Under the pieces are notes generated by a model, which saw only the letters and a list, made by a program, of their open reading frames with translations, made no database searches and was not told the DNA's origin. A stretch of DNA of 27,367 nucleotides, taken from assembly GCA_019828545.1 (NCBI GenBank), contig JACVRA010000236.1, positions 1-27,367 on the forward strand, read 5' to 3'. Positions 1-10,790 of the stretch are shown piece after piece. The position numbers were made by a program, and so were the translations under genes. Within the stretch, counting starts at the first letter, position 1. Every line of letters starts with the position of its first letter. Source of the stretch: Paracamarosporium sp. OC-R06-R3. Lineage: Eukaryota; Ascomycota; Dothideomycetes; Pleosporales; Didymosphaeriaceae.

Positions 1-95
1 TTAATCTTTAGTTTACCTCTTATTACGTACTTTTATATACCTCTACTTAAAGTATACTTAGTATAGACCTTTTAACTACCTATGCTAATATAATA
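1..95 (+). repeat. RIP-mutated copy of a dispersed repeat (copy A)
   Basis: This stretch aligns base for base with 16801-16895. Nearly every difference is C-to-T or G-to-A relative to that copy, in both polarities, which is the footprint of RIP. It begins at the window edge, so its left boundary is unknown. Related copies lie at 17037-17151 (same orientation, also RIP-like) and 27237-27362 (inverted). Confidence 0.8.
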
Positions 96-467
96 TATAA
101 TTATATTAATTATATTATTAAAATTAAAATTAAGTTTCTACTTTACTTTATTACAGCTTTTTATACTTTAATTATTAAAAGTAATATTTAAGAAGGCTTT
201 TAAGGTATTAGCTTAATCTCTTTTAATTTAAAAGCTATACTATTAAAGCTTAATATAAGGCTTTATACTCTACTATTAGTTACTATAGATTATAGTAACT
301 AGTAGTTATAAATACTAAAAAATACTCTAGAATTAAGGTCTTAATTAATGCTTATAAAGTAGAGGATTTAAAGACATATAAATAGTTCCTTAACTATAAT
401 AGTTAAGGCTATTAAAAAGCTTATAAAAGGCGCTAAGATAATAGCGTATTCTCTAGTATTAATAACT

Positions 468-719
468 AAGCGCAATGCTAAGCTTTAAGCTACTAATAAG
501 GCCGCCATACAACGTAAATTATATAAAAGAAAGCGTATATAGCGTAAGGGAGTTCTAATAGCTAAGGAAGGCCTACAGCTAGCCACTCTAAAGGACTTTA
601 TAGCGCATAGTAATAGGAAGAAGGCGAAGAAGAGGGTGTACACTAATAGAGGCAAATTAACTCAACGGCGCTATAGACGCTGCAGCCAGCCTAGGTACAA
701 CAGAACAACTTATAAGTAG
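468..719 (+). mobile_element. Decayed pogo/Fot1-like transposase C-terminus
   Basis: One frame from 468 to the TAG at 717-719 reads as the basic C-terminal tail of a pogo/Fot1-type DDE transposase. It has a Lys/Arg-rich stretch, a KEGLQLA-like segment and a basic end. In-frame stops at 483-485 and near 540 fit CAG or CAA changed to TAG or TAA by RIP. The DNA upstream (1-467) is extremely AT-rich and presumably the rest of the element. Downstream, 829-862 holds a short tandem repeat (two units of roughly GCCGGCCACTCGCYCGTG) that may belong to the terminal repeat. The element cannot be active. The superfamily is recognised from the general look of the tail, not from a search. Confidence 0.6.
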
Positions 720-828
720 CCTATAGAAGTAGATTCTACATAGATTGTACTATTATAATTTTTTATAGTAATTTATAGTGATTCTGTACTATCGTGTATA
801 GTATAGACTTTAGTGGGGGCTTGGCACG

Positions 829-862
829 CCCGGCCACTCGCTCGTGCCGGCCACTCGCCCGT
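829..862 (+). repeat. Short GC-rich tandem repeat at the transposon edge
   Basis: Two near-identical units of about 17 bp (GGCCACTCGCTCGTGCC followed by GGCCACTCGCCCGTGAT) sit in otherwise AT-rich DNA just beyond the decayed transposase. They may be part of the element's terminal inverted repeat. The partner end lies outside the window. Confidence 0.5.
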
Positions 863-1216
863 GATGTACGTTATAATATTTCTTAATTTAAGGGATAAAA
901 AAAATCAATATTTAGAATGTAGAAAAGATAGAATCGGGTTTTAAAGATATAGAGTAGTTATAAACACACAAAAACCTTAGAAGTTTTCAATTTTCCCAGT
1001 GAAAGGTGTGTATTAGCTAAGAGCATGTACACGATGCTAAGACATGGGACTTATGCATTCGCTCTTGCCTTTTTGAGTGCATCGCCGAACTTCGCCTCGG
1101 CGACACCAGGATGCTATCTCCACATGTTGGCGACATTAGATATAGTATATGTTGGTCCATGCAGGGCAATCTCTGGCGCTTTATCTTCAATTTGCTTAAA
1201 TATAGACTAATTTCGA

Positions 1217-1232
1217 GAAATACGCGTATTTC
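1217..1232. repeat. 16-bp perfect palindrome
   Basis: GAAATACGCGTATTTC reads the same on both strands. Its core AATACGCGTATT recurs at 4212-4223 and, in part, near 4159-4169. The function is unknown. Confidence 0.6.
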
Positions 1233-1500
1233 GCGTAACTATCAAACCCTAAGCCAATCGACTTCAAAAGGTACATCTCGGCACGTGCGGGAATGTGAAA
1301 AGCTTGGCTTGACACATAGATGTCCCGAGTGTGCATATCAGCATCTAGTGCGCCTGCTGTGCACTCTGAAGGACTATGCACCAGGATTCTAGCGCTTCGC
1401 GCCCGAGTCATTTCCACGATAGTGGCCTTATAAAAATACCTAGGGCTCAGACACACTATGTTCGTAAGATTCACCCCTACTCACTATACTCACCTCTATC

Positions 1501-3225
1501 ATGATCACCAAAACAATCTTATCGACCTTTATTGGTGTTACTGTGTTGACTACCTCCGCCGTAGGGAAATCGCTCCCTATCGCACGCCTCGATTATCTTC
1601 CAACGCTGAGTGAGGGTGCTGCGTGTGCTTGCTCACAGCTAACTGGGATCTTTGGTTCTTTGGTTCTAACTGCAAATTTAACACAATACGCTGCGCAAGC
1701 CGAAGACTTTTACGACATCCGGGCAGTCCTCCAGCCAAAATGCATATTTTTACCCAATGACGCTGCACAGGTCGCGGCAGGAATGTCTGTCATTGCCTCG
1801 TGCGGTGCCCAATTCGCCATTCGAGGTGGAGGCCACATGAATGTAAGTAAAGTTGCATAGCTCCGATATTGGGCTTCTGACGATGCCTGGCACACAGTTC
1901 CCCGGTTCAAACGATATCGACGGTGGTGTTTTACTTGCTCTCAATGAGTTAAACGAGATTCATGTCGATCCCGACAATAAAACGGTCGAAGTCGGCCCTG
2001 GCAATCGGTGGGTAGACGTATACTCAGCTCTGGATCCTTATGACCTATACTGTATTGGTGGACGCATGAAAACCATTGGGGTCCCGGGCTTATCACTCAT
2101 AGACGGTTTTCACTATCTGTCAAACAAATATGGCTTTGCTATGGACAATGTAGTGAGCTATGATGTCGTACTTGGCAATGGCACGGAAGTGGTCGCCAAC
2201 GCCACGTCGAATACGGATCTCTTCTGGGCGCTCAAAGGGGGGGGGGGGGGCAAACAACTTCGCGATCGTCACGAAGTTTGTTCTGAAGACTCTTCCAATT
2301 CCCCAGATCAGTACAACCTTGCAAGTCTTCAACGAAAGTTTCGTTCGCGAGTTCATCGATGCCACCGTGGACTTGGCCAAATACCAAGATCCTCATGTTG
2401 GAGCTGGGTCGATCATCACAATCACGTACAATACAACAACAAAGGCAGTTACAGCAGTATTGAGGGGTGTTCAGGAGGGTATCGAGTCTCCACCATCCAG
2501 TTTCCAGAAATTTTCAAAACCTCCGTCCGTTATTAGTCAACATAGCGTCCAAAGACCAACAGACTTTCACGCACAGCTAGACAGCCCCTTTCAGATGTTT
2601 CGGTATGTTGCTTCCTGGTCATTGATTGTATTTTGAGATAGTGCGATATCGAACGTAACTAATTAAACGAACGTAATAGGATTCAATTCGGTCACAAAAC
2701 GATAAAGCCGGATGCAGACCAGATCTATCGTATCTACGAGGCGTGGAAAGCTGCTGTCGAAGATATCAGCGACGTCGAAGGCCTAGTTCCAACACTTGTG
2801 TTGAATACTATGGCGTCAAGTGCCATGAGTGTTGCTAAGAAGAACGGTGTCGGTAATGTGTGGGGCTTGGACGACAACCAGGTTTTTATCAGTAAGTATC
2901 ATCTGCAATCATCTTGTCACGCCACCGGCTAGGTTCTAAAGACTGGGTAGTTTGGCAAACTTCGACGGGTTGGGATAAGGCTGAGAGTGATTTACGGGTC
3001 ACAAATTTTGCTCGCGGCATACTCGACGAGCTTCATGCGGAGAATCAGGCAAAAGGTCTTGCATCCGATTTCATCTATATGGGAGATGCTGCAGAGTTCC
3101 AAGGCCCGTTCCTGGGCTTGCCACCGAAGAACATCCAACGAATGAAACGCGTCAGGGGTGTGTTCGACCCCCTTGACGTCTTCACGAGGCAAAATTGGGG
3201 GGGTTTTAAACTCCCTCGGGCATAG
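1501..3225 (+). CDS. Secreted FAD-linked oxidoreductase (berberine-bridge type), frameshifted in a poly-G run
   Basis: The start at 1501 gives a hydrophobic signal peptide (about residues 1-22). Likely exons are 1501-1842, 1898-2602, 2680-2891 and 2933-3225, with GT-AG introns of 55, 77 and 41 bp. The N-terminal half is an FAD_binding_4 domain. It has the RGGGH motif, whose His normally carries covalent FAD, followed by PGSNDIDGG and a VGPGNRWVDVY stretch. The C-terminus ends in RQNWGGFKLP, typical of the BBE domain. This family oxidises alcohols, sugars or secondary metabolites outside the cell or in the secretory path; the substrate is not predictable here. The exons total 1552 nt, one more than a multiple of three. 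The frame is lost in the run of 14 G at 2237-2250, and 13 G would give about 516 residues. This is either a sequencing error or a true slippage mutation. Confidence 0.8.
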
Positions 3226-5013
3226 AACAGAATGTTTCGTTGGAACTAGTTGAGTCTGGAATAGTTTTGTGAGACAATTCTTCTTTCAAACACATAAATC
3301 AGCGCGAATATAAGTCCAACAGTTGTAGATGAGAAAAGTCTTTTGACTCCGTTCTGCCTTACAGCAAGGTGCAGAGCTAGCGTGTGGCCTTCTTTTGGGC
3401 ACTATTCGACGACGTTACCTTGTGATCCTCCATTGCATATAGTTGATTACGATCATTACCCAGCTTAGACTTGCATTCAATTTACTGTTTCTACTAATAT
3501 GCTGCAGTCGGTTGGAATCGCAATGTATCTTCCTCGCGTAACGCAGACCCGTATGGTTGCATTGCATTATCAAAACCTTATTCATGAACGAATAAGATGA
3601 AAAAGAGACTTCAAGATGTATGCGTAGAACTCAATGTCTATGCCTCCTGCCTAAGTTTAACCTAAAAGAAAGAAGATGGTCTCTATACAGGCTATGAGGT
3701 CACATTTGAATTGGATATTGTAATTATATCTCATAGCCGCATAGGTACTAAAATAAGAACAGATCGGACAAAGGACATATTTCACCTTACATGTATCATC
3801 TTCAATATAGTCTATCCTAAAACATCTCCGTAAATACTGACCAATAACTGTTCCTCCCTCGCTACCTTTACGCTTGAAATGCCAGTTTATATAACTATGC
3901 ATACGGTCGTTGTCGTCTAACACCAAAGCACATAATTCTAGATTGCCAATTATTGTACCATCTAGATAACAAGCCGCTAGTAACTATCTCTTGCACAATT
4001 GCTGTTGACGCTGTTAACCCCTGTGTAAGGAGAAGATCTCCCGATCAATTCTTTCTTTGCACTTGATATCTGCGAATAAGCCGCACAGGGGCCTGTTACA
4101 ACATTGGTCTGCAATATCGTCGCCGGGCCGTTTTATGCCAACGCTAGAGCGACGAAGCGAATACGCGTACACATAATGGTCCGTCCCCATCTGGAATTCG
4201 AGCACTAAGATTAATACGCGTATTCGCTTCTGCGCTTTGCATTGGCGTGCTTTATGCTGTCAATCACGATATTTAGCGCTGTCGGTCTGAATTAGCCAGA
4301 ACTCCAATCGGGTGGGCCACGGCTAGTGGGCAGGGATTATATGCGTAGCCACGGACATCGGACGCATAATAAACTCCACGCAATAATGGATAGCGCTATG
4401 ACAAACACGAGCTTCGTATTATACAGATCTATTAGATACGAGACAGTTGCTAGAAATCGTGATCGATCATCGGGGCCCCTGTCACCACATGCCGCGATAT
4501 TAACACCACCTAACAACGTGCATCGTCTCTTTAGAATGCCATCAATAAAACCGGAGTGAAACAATAACTACTAATCTCTCGTTTATCGTCGGATGCGTGT
4601 CAATTAGACCACTCAAATTTGTGTACGGCAGCCCTTCACTCATAGCCAGCTCCTGGCACCTAAAAGTCCATCTCAGAGTCCTCTCTAGGTCGCATGAAGT
4701 ATGAGAACTTTGGGTCTTTAGGACCCCTTTTCCACTTTTCCCTTAGCGTAACCCTAGTCAATACGCGGCGCAACCGCCAATACCCAGTGTAGTCGTGAGT
4801 AGGGCCAGAAGACTTTGTGCTGTGAGATCCCTCCATAGACTTGCAAATGATTAGTGGCCTCTACCCTATAATGAACGCATTGGCTAATCACAACTAATAC
4901 CTTCTAATAGTAGGAATATAACCGACGTCAACGCAAATAACATAATAAGCAATGGCCTGCGTAGAGCTTAGGGATGTATCGGTCCTTCACGCACGCTCCA
5001 TCTATACGATAGA
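3226..5013. other. Intergenic region without a recognisable gene
   Basis: Short open frames occur on both strands, but none has a recognisable motif, a believable intron chain or a sustained coding bias. The only clear structure is the inverted repeat at 4131-4250. Confidence 0.6.
4131..4250. repeat. Imperfect inverted repeat (hairpin or small MITE)
   Basis: The arm at about 4131-4169 (containing CGAAGCGAATACGCGTA) and the arm at about 4212-4250 (containing TACGCGTATTCGCTTC) are reverse complements over 16 bp and remain similar beyond that. They could fold into a hairpin with a loop of about 45 nt. No clear target-site duplication was found. Confidence 0.5.
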
Positions 5014-5700
5014 GTGCTGGTCCCGATCAGAGCATCGTGGGCTGGATTGGCTCCACAAGAAAAGTCACTACGGACGCGGATCTGGTGGTCTATCTATGTA
5101 AGTGCGCAACGGTCTTTTGTTACGTTTTTGCCAGTGCTGATAGTACCATATCTGCGACCGTCATTCTACGGCGGCGTTGAGCAGGCCATGCCATATCCAA
5201 AATGAAGTTTGCGATGTTGAGCCAATAATTGTGCAGGATTTTGAATTCGAGAATGTCCACGATAAGCAACTCGTTCCTTCCCAAGAAGACTTTCACATAA
5301 AGTGCATTATTGAGATGGCGAAATCGTCCGAAGTACGTAAGTGAATCTATATGTCTAAGTAGCGAATTCTGATTTGCTTTTACGATATAGACTTAAATGC
5401 GCCAAGTTGAGGACATTCTCATCTCAGAGTATACTCCGCGTCGCCCGAGACCGGGCATATCCAACACGCGAGTCTTAGCCGGTAGACTCGCAAAGTGGGA
5501 ACTGAAACTTCCAGACCGACTTCAGAGGAGGCCGTTGGGGGATACCTTGCCTAATCCGGAAGATCCCTTCTAAGGCTGGGAAATCAACAAAGGCTCATCT
5601 CATCACAATATCGGAGCTTGCAACACGTACGGTCGGTCTCGTTGCGAACATTATAGACAGCGATTGTTCATATTCGATTAAGCTCCTGACAACGCTCGTA
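5014..5700 (+). pseudogene. Relic of a fungal-specific transcription factor (Fungal_trans domain)
   Basis: Fragments in different frames line up in the order expected for the middle domain of a Zn2Cys6 regulator. They are an RTRIWWSIYV segment (about 5071-5100); a CDVEPIIVQDFEFEN segment (about 5210-5270); an intron-like GT-AG stretch (5337-5390); an ISEYTPRRPRPG...RLAKWELKLPDRLQ segment (about 5420-5530); and an AHLITISELATRTVGLVANII segment (about 5595-5655), followed by a GTAAGT. A frameshift lies between the first two blocks and a stop follows the third. No zinc cluster was found upstream. This is a dead gene fragment. It may once have controlled neighbours such as the FAD oxidoreductase, but that is a guess. 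Confidence 0.6.
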
Positions 5701-5750
5701 AGTGACTTTCCTGAAACAGGTCTTGCTAAGACTGCACGGTTACTGTAGAT

Positions 5751-6422
5751 CTCTCTCTAGGAGGCAAACATATGTGCGCAGTGCAGCCCCAGTGGTTGTA
5801 AGGTGATGTGATTCAATGAAATCTGGTGTTAAAGAGGGGGGTTGTAATACGCTCCCATCGCGTTCTAGCACATTATGGTACCTTCGGCACAGCTTGCTTC
5901 TCTTATTATAACCTAGGGTTGTTCGCTTAAATAAACGAAATGAGAGGTTTTACGCACTCAGGCCGGTAAGTGGCTAATGAAAAGAGGGGGCGGAAAGATA
6001 AGCTGCGCCCCAAACATACATGTACAATACTCGTACGACGGATTGAGAATGTAAGATAATGACGTACATCATGTTCAGTGACATCACCCTTTGATGAGGG
6101 ACGCGATCTGCAAATGTACCCATACGCATCGAAGCCTCTGGTGTCGGAACGTTGCTCGCTTTGAGGCAGGGTTGGAAGTTCCAATTCCTTCGATCTGTTC
6201 TATCCGTTGGTAGATCATTAGCCAAAGCCGAGCTTGAGACGAAGGATTGATGATAAAACAAGAGGATGAACGTATCTTTTGTCGCTGTCATCCGCCAGAC
6301 CTGCGCTCCCGGTTTCCACACACCAATAATCGCAGATCACGGACCTTTTGGTCAACGCTCCCAAGAGATACTATTATTTACACATAGGAGAGCACAGCAT
6401 GTCATCTCAATCGCATTGTACT
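5751..6422. other. Intergenic, no gene recognised
   Basis: Several open frames of 60-115 codons overlap one another on both strands. None shows a motif or consistent coding bias, and no repeat stands out. Confidence 0.5.
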
Positions 6423-6737
6423 ATGAGTTTGTTTCTCCCCATCGCCGAACAGGTATTCACCTAACCCATTCAATCAAAAGGCGGCGCATCGATCACATCC
6501 ACCGAGGCGATCCCCCAAAACCCTGACCAAAACGAAACAACCAGGAAAGAACCATCTCAAGGCAAAAGCCTTTGGAAGAAGCTTAAAGAAGAGAATGGAC
6601 AGCGCAAGGAGAGGGTACAGCGCGTCAGTCACGAAGAGGCTGAGAAAATGACAGGATATGGCGAAAACACCGAAAAGAAGAGAGAGAGCAGGGAGAAGAT
6701 GAATAAAGCGCCATCTTTGTCTGCTTTGATTTTCTGA
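6423..6737 (+). CDS. Possible small lysine-rich fungal protein, C-terminal exon
   Basis: A frame open from about 6481 to the TGA at 6735-6737 encodes a highly charged tail. It includes KSLWKKLKEENGQRKERVQR and then EEAEKMTGYGENTEKKRE. It resembles C-termini of small, uncharacterised fungal proteins in tone, but no family is named with confidence. An ATG at 6423 precedes a possible GTATTC donor. The intron this implies would be under 35 bp, so the 5' structure is unsolved. It could be a gene fragment. Confidence 0.3.
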
Positions 6738-8295
6738 AAGCGTTTTTCTCGAGGATACTGGGCAGGCCAGCAGAGCATCTTCACCTGTCTTCCGATGTGT
6801 ACGGGTACGTATCTGATTTGAAGGACTACAGACCTTGATCAGGCATATTTGTGTTTAGTGGCTTTTGGCTGTATAGCAGATTAACATGGAGTTTATTTGG
6901 ACTTAGTAACAGCCCAATCACCAAGTGACAAAACGGTGAATCATATCGTGCTTGTTACGGATGGAAATACCCAGTTGAGGTGTATGAGCCCAGCTAATGG
7001 CACTAATTCGATTTGGATTGGACTAGGTGCGCGAAGTTGAAGATGTGAGCGAATTCATGCGTAGAGGTATATAGCACGGGTCCTGCTGCCCATCAAGTAC
7101 CATAAGTACCAAACGGGCTATCCAGGCTAGTATATGCCCTGGTCTTCGTCACCCAACAAGTTACACTCCGTCCAGCCTGCACATAAGGTCAGACTTTCAG
7201 CATGACCAGATTGATTGGGATAGTATTCGCAGTTAGCCAAGTACCCGGACATTGATCGAGCTGAAAGACCGCCTATGATATCTCGTACCTCCTACATCAA
7301 CACCTATATGAATCGTACGAGCACTCGTGCTCGGAGTTACTGCTTTTAAATGGGCGATGTAGCCTAATTTGTAATAATAGCGGCATTTGATCACATTCGC
7401 TCTAGGGAAACGAGGAATCGAGACTGAAGGGGCATATGGACGCTCTGGCTGGTGGACCTGACGCTTTCCGAAACAAGCCGCCACATTCTAGAGGCTGATG
7501 CAGAGGGTTTGGTAGTAGAATATATGCATGGTAGCTTTTCCATTCTTAGCGCGCATCAGGGTATCTTATGGTTCGGCTTTATGCGCCGCAAGCAGTACGT
7601 TCTGCCTTGGCCACCGTTCCTGCATCGACTCATATGTGTCAAATATAGCGTTCGTGGTTGGCTCATGCATGCAGCAGAAACCCTGCCTTGGACTTGCATC
7701 TACTTCGTTTATTCCAGGGTGTTGCACACATACTCATATTGAGATCGTGGAACTAGGAAGGGGCTAGGATATTGTCACTCCGGCCAGTGCGATCCAATCT
7801 CTTGTCGAAAATGATTTTCCAAGCATCGGGGGCGGCACGGTCACTGAGGGATCCAGCTATTAGAGATGAGTTTTGCCCTTCTTCACGTTAACATTGAAAG
7901 GTAATTTTTAATAACATCGACGCCTCTCAAGGTCTTGGTTGTTTTGTCTGATTTCAATTTTTCCCACTGGAACGGGTCACCTATATTCATATAATAAGCT
8001 CAAACTCATTTTTGTGCATTATCCAATGCGTCCCTTTCCTTCACCTTTTCTCTTTTCAATCATCCGCGCGCACAGTGTGAACCCCTTCTTGTGTGGAGTT
8101 CATGAGAATCGATTGTCGAACCCTATACACTCGCCAGTAGGATCATCGGACATGTTATGCAGGCTCCTCTGAATAGTGTGAAAAAGAAGATTGTATGTAC
8201 CAACTAGAAGAATTTCGCGCACAGAACACACCTTTCAGTTTCACCTAGCCTCGTTCCTTTTGCAGCACCAAGAACCACGCTCACATTCTACTCAC
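6738..8295. other. Intergenic, no gene recognised
   Basis: Open frames at 7233-7484, 7452-7767 and 7939-8172 lack motifs and overlap on opposite strands. Part of this interval is the 3' flank of the rhamnogalacturonan lyase gene. Confidence 0.5.
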
Positions 8296-10380
8296 TTACG
8301 CGACCTCCAACCTCAGCGCATCATACTGCAAGTACACACTTTCCGGCAGTACCGCATCTTCTGGCGCCGTTGCACGCGCCGGCAAACTCAGTAAAATCTC
8401 ATTCTCGCCCACCTTCAGGAGCTCTGCCTCGAAGACAAACTTATGCCCTGTTGTGTAACATGTGGCCGCACTGCGTACCGCACAGCTTGACGAGTGCTGT
8501 GAGGGAATGGTCCAGGTTGGAAGCTGCTTTCCGTTGACAACAACGGTGTAGGGCAGATTGTTCCAGTCCTTGCTTGCGTTGTCATTGTTGCCGGCTGAGG
8601 TTTTGACACCGGCTAACTGGATGGTAAATGTTGCATTGGCCTTGTCGGCGATCTGCTGCTGCTTCAGGTCGAATGTGAGTGTCCAATTATTGACATTGGT
8701 ATAGTATGGGTCTTTGCGAACGTAGTTGGCTTTACCGCCGAAGACACTCCAGTGCACGTAGTTGAAGTCTTTTGCGGGGTCTGAAGTGCCGACTTTGAAC
8801 TTCACGCCGTTGGGAAAGTCGTTTGGGAAATCGTGGACAGCCCAGTACTGGCGGTATTGGCTTATGCCAAGGGACTTCGAAGTGTCTTTCTCGTCGCCAT
8901 GACGAAACTCGCCGCAGGACTTGTCCGGGGTGCCGATGCGCCAGAGTTCGGTGCCGGCGGCCTCTTCGGTCCAGGTTACTGTTGCTGTCTGCGTTTCTCC
9001 GGCTTTGATCTCGATTCCATCTTGCGTGTATTGACCGAATATCCCGTCCGCATATATAGTTAAGCGGTAGGTTCCTGCTTTCACAGAAGATATTGTACAT
9101 TTGCCGGAACTATCGATTTCGCCCCAGTATTGATACACCTTGCCCTCTTTATTATTATCCTGAAAGTCGGCGCCGTTGAGAGCTAGTACAGCGATGGCAC
9201 GTGTTGCACCCTTCTGGAGGGTTATGACGCCTTTAAAAGTGCCACGCTGGGAAGAGGGCACGAGATTAGGTACGTGTTGTGCTATCGAGTCATAGAAACG
9301 AGCCCAGTTGGAAATTGAAGTTTTGGTAGCGTCTTTACGCAGCTCCTGCAGGGTAGTTCCTTTTACGCCTTTGTTAAAGTAATAGTATTGCTGTGAGAAA
9401 AATGAGTTCATGCTTCCCAACAAAAAACTGATCAATGATGCGAACTCACCGGTCCAAAAGTGCGATCAAAGCCATTTATCATCTCCGGTACTCCATTCCC
9501 GTGGTGATTCGAAACTGCATCACCTTTAGATGACTGGTCATTCCTGGTGGGGCAATGGTAAGAACTTACCGAGATAGTTGTATACAATGCCATCCACTGT
9601 TAAATCCGAGTGCGTCGGTCCGCCAAAGTACGTGTCTTTGGTATTCATGACCAGCCATGCTCCAAACGCTGATCCGTCGCTACTTTTGCTGCCGTCTCCA
9701 TATAAGCCATGCACAATCTGATTCCTCCATTGCTCAGAGAACATATACTTGGTAAAGTAATCTGAAACCTGCTTGACATACGGATGGTCCTTCTTACCGC
9801 CCACATACCACGATGCGTCCTGCACTGTGGGAGCGCCGCTCGTGTCCGGCAAGGGGCCATACATCTCGTCGCTGGAAGACAAATGCGTCCAGAGCGAGGA
9901 AGTTGGGCGGAATAACTGGCGCATTTCGCCCAAGTCGCCACCGCTCGCCGTACGCGAGTTGTTGTACGATGCGCGCGCGAAGACGTGCATGCCTGTCTCG
10001 CCATCTCGCAAGAACCAATATTGCTCAAGCACTTTGCCTGTGTTTTGGTAATCATGGCTCATCATTGCGCCCGCATATGTCTCGCCATCTCCATCCGTGC
10101 CTTTCAATAGTTTGTAAGTGGCGCCATTTCCTGGGGTCCAGAATCCACTGTCGATGCAATGACAGTCAAGGTACGGTCCGCGTCCGGTGCCAAGTAGATT
10201 TTGCCCATCGAGTGATAGTTTGAAAACAGATCCCGAGCTCTTGGCGACGGAAAACGAGAGGCGGTCATTAGAGATGTTGATGGCGCTTTCATCCTCTGAA
10301 GATTTGATTGACGCGAGACCAACCGAGGCCCAGGACAAAAAGACGAAGAAGATCGCAAAGATGAGTTGAGACACCTTCAT
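8296..10380 (-). CDS. Rhamnogalacturonan lyase, polysaccharide lyase family 4
   Basis: This secreted enzyme cleaves the rhamnose-galacturonate backbone of rhamnogalacturonan I in pectin by beta-elimination. Exons on the minus strand are 10380-9570, 9523-9450 and 9390-8296, with introns of 46 and 59 bp; they add up to 659 codons without a break. The start at 10380 is preferred over the ATG at 10551 because it places a clear signal peptide (MKVSQLIFAIFFVFLSWASV) at the N-terminus. The order is an N-terminal beta-sandwich lyase domain (about 30-335, ending near NHHGNG...GFDRTFGPQYYYFNKG), an FnIII-like domain (about 345-435, with AGTYRLTIYADGIFGQY) and a jelly-roll C-terminal domain (about 440-655, with FNYVHWSVFGG and LQYDALRLEV). 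The gene looks intact. It suits a plant pathogen or saprotroph. Catalytic Lys and His residues known from the Aspergillus enzyme were not mapped. Confidence 0.9.
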
Positions 10381-10561
10381 CTTGACGACGAATCTTTGAC
10401 TGGCAATCCAATGGGGAACTCCATTTGTTTTTGAATCATTTTGCACGACGACGGGAAGAGATAGCCCGATCGGTTCATTACACACCGGTTGTTCGGAAGA
10501 AATACAGCTTAGGGCATCTGATGGAGCTGATTGGTGCAAAACGTAGTCCATAGTAATACTT

Positions 10562-10585
10562 GGCTATATTAGTATATATAAGAAT
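10562..10585 (-). promoter_or_regulatory. TATA-rich candidate promoter of the lyase gene
   Basis: The minus strand reads TTCTTATATATACTAATATA about 190 bp upstream of the chosen start at 10380. A TATA-type core promoter with a 5' leader of roughly 150 nt is plausible. It rests on position and composition only. Confidence 0.3.
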
Positions 10586-10790
10586 AATACGTGTTTCATG
10601 CGGTCAGGGTTGGGGATAAACCGGATCCATGGTCAGCAGAACCATGATGGCTTCGAAACGTTTGTCTTAGTCCTGGCGAGTAAGTATAAAGTTTTAAATC
10701 TATCTTGAATTGGTCACCTTTCCGAATCGAGACTTCGCTTCATGAACACTTTAGATATGGATAACTTCACAACTATAACATTAGTCTACA

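Noticed and set aside
1025..1210. 61-codon frame with a signal-peptide-like start (LRHGTYAFALAFLSASPNFASA)
   Set aside because: It ends after an unstructured tail, overlaps another open frame, and has no homology cue or intron that extends it. A chance frame is as likely as a small secreted protein.
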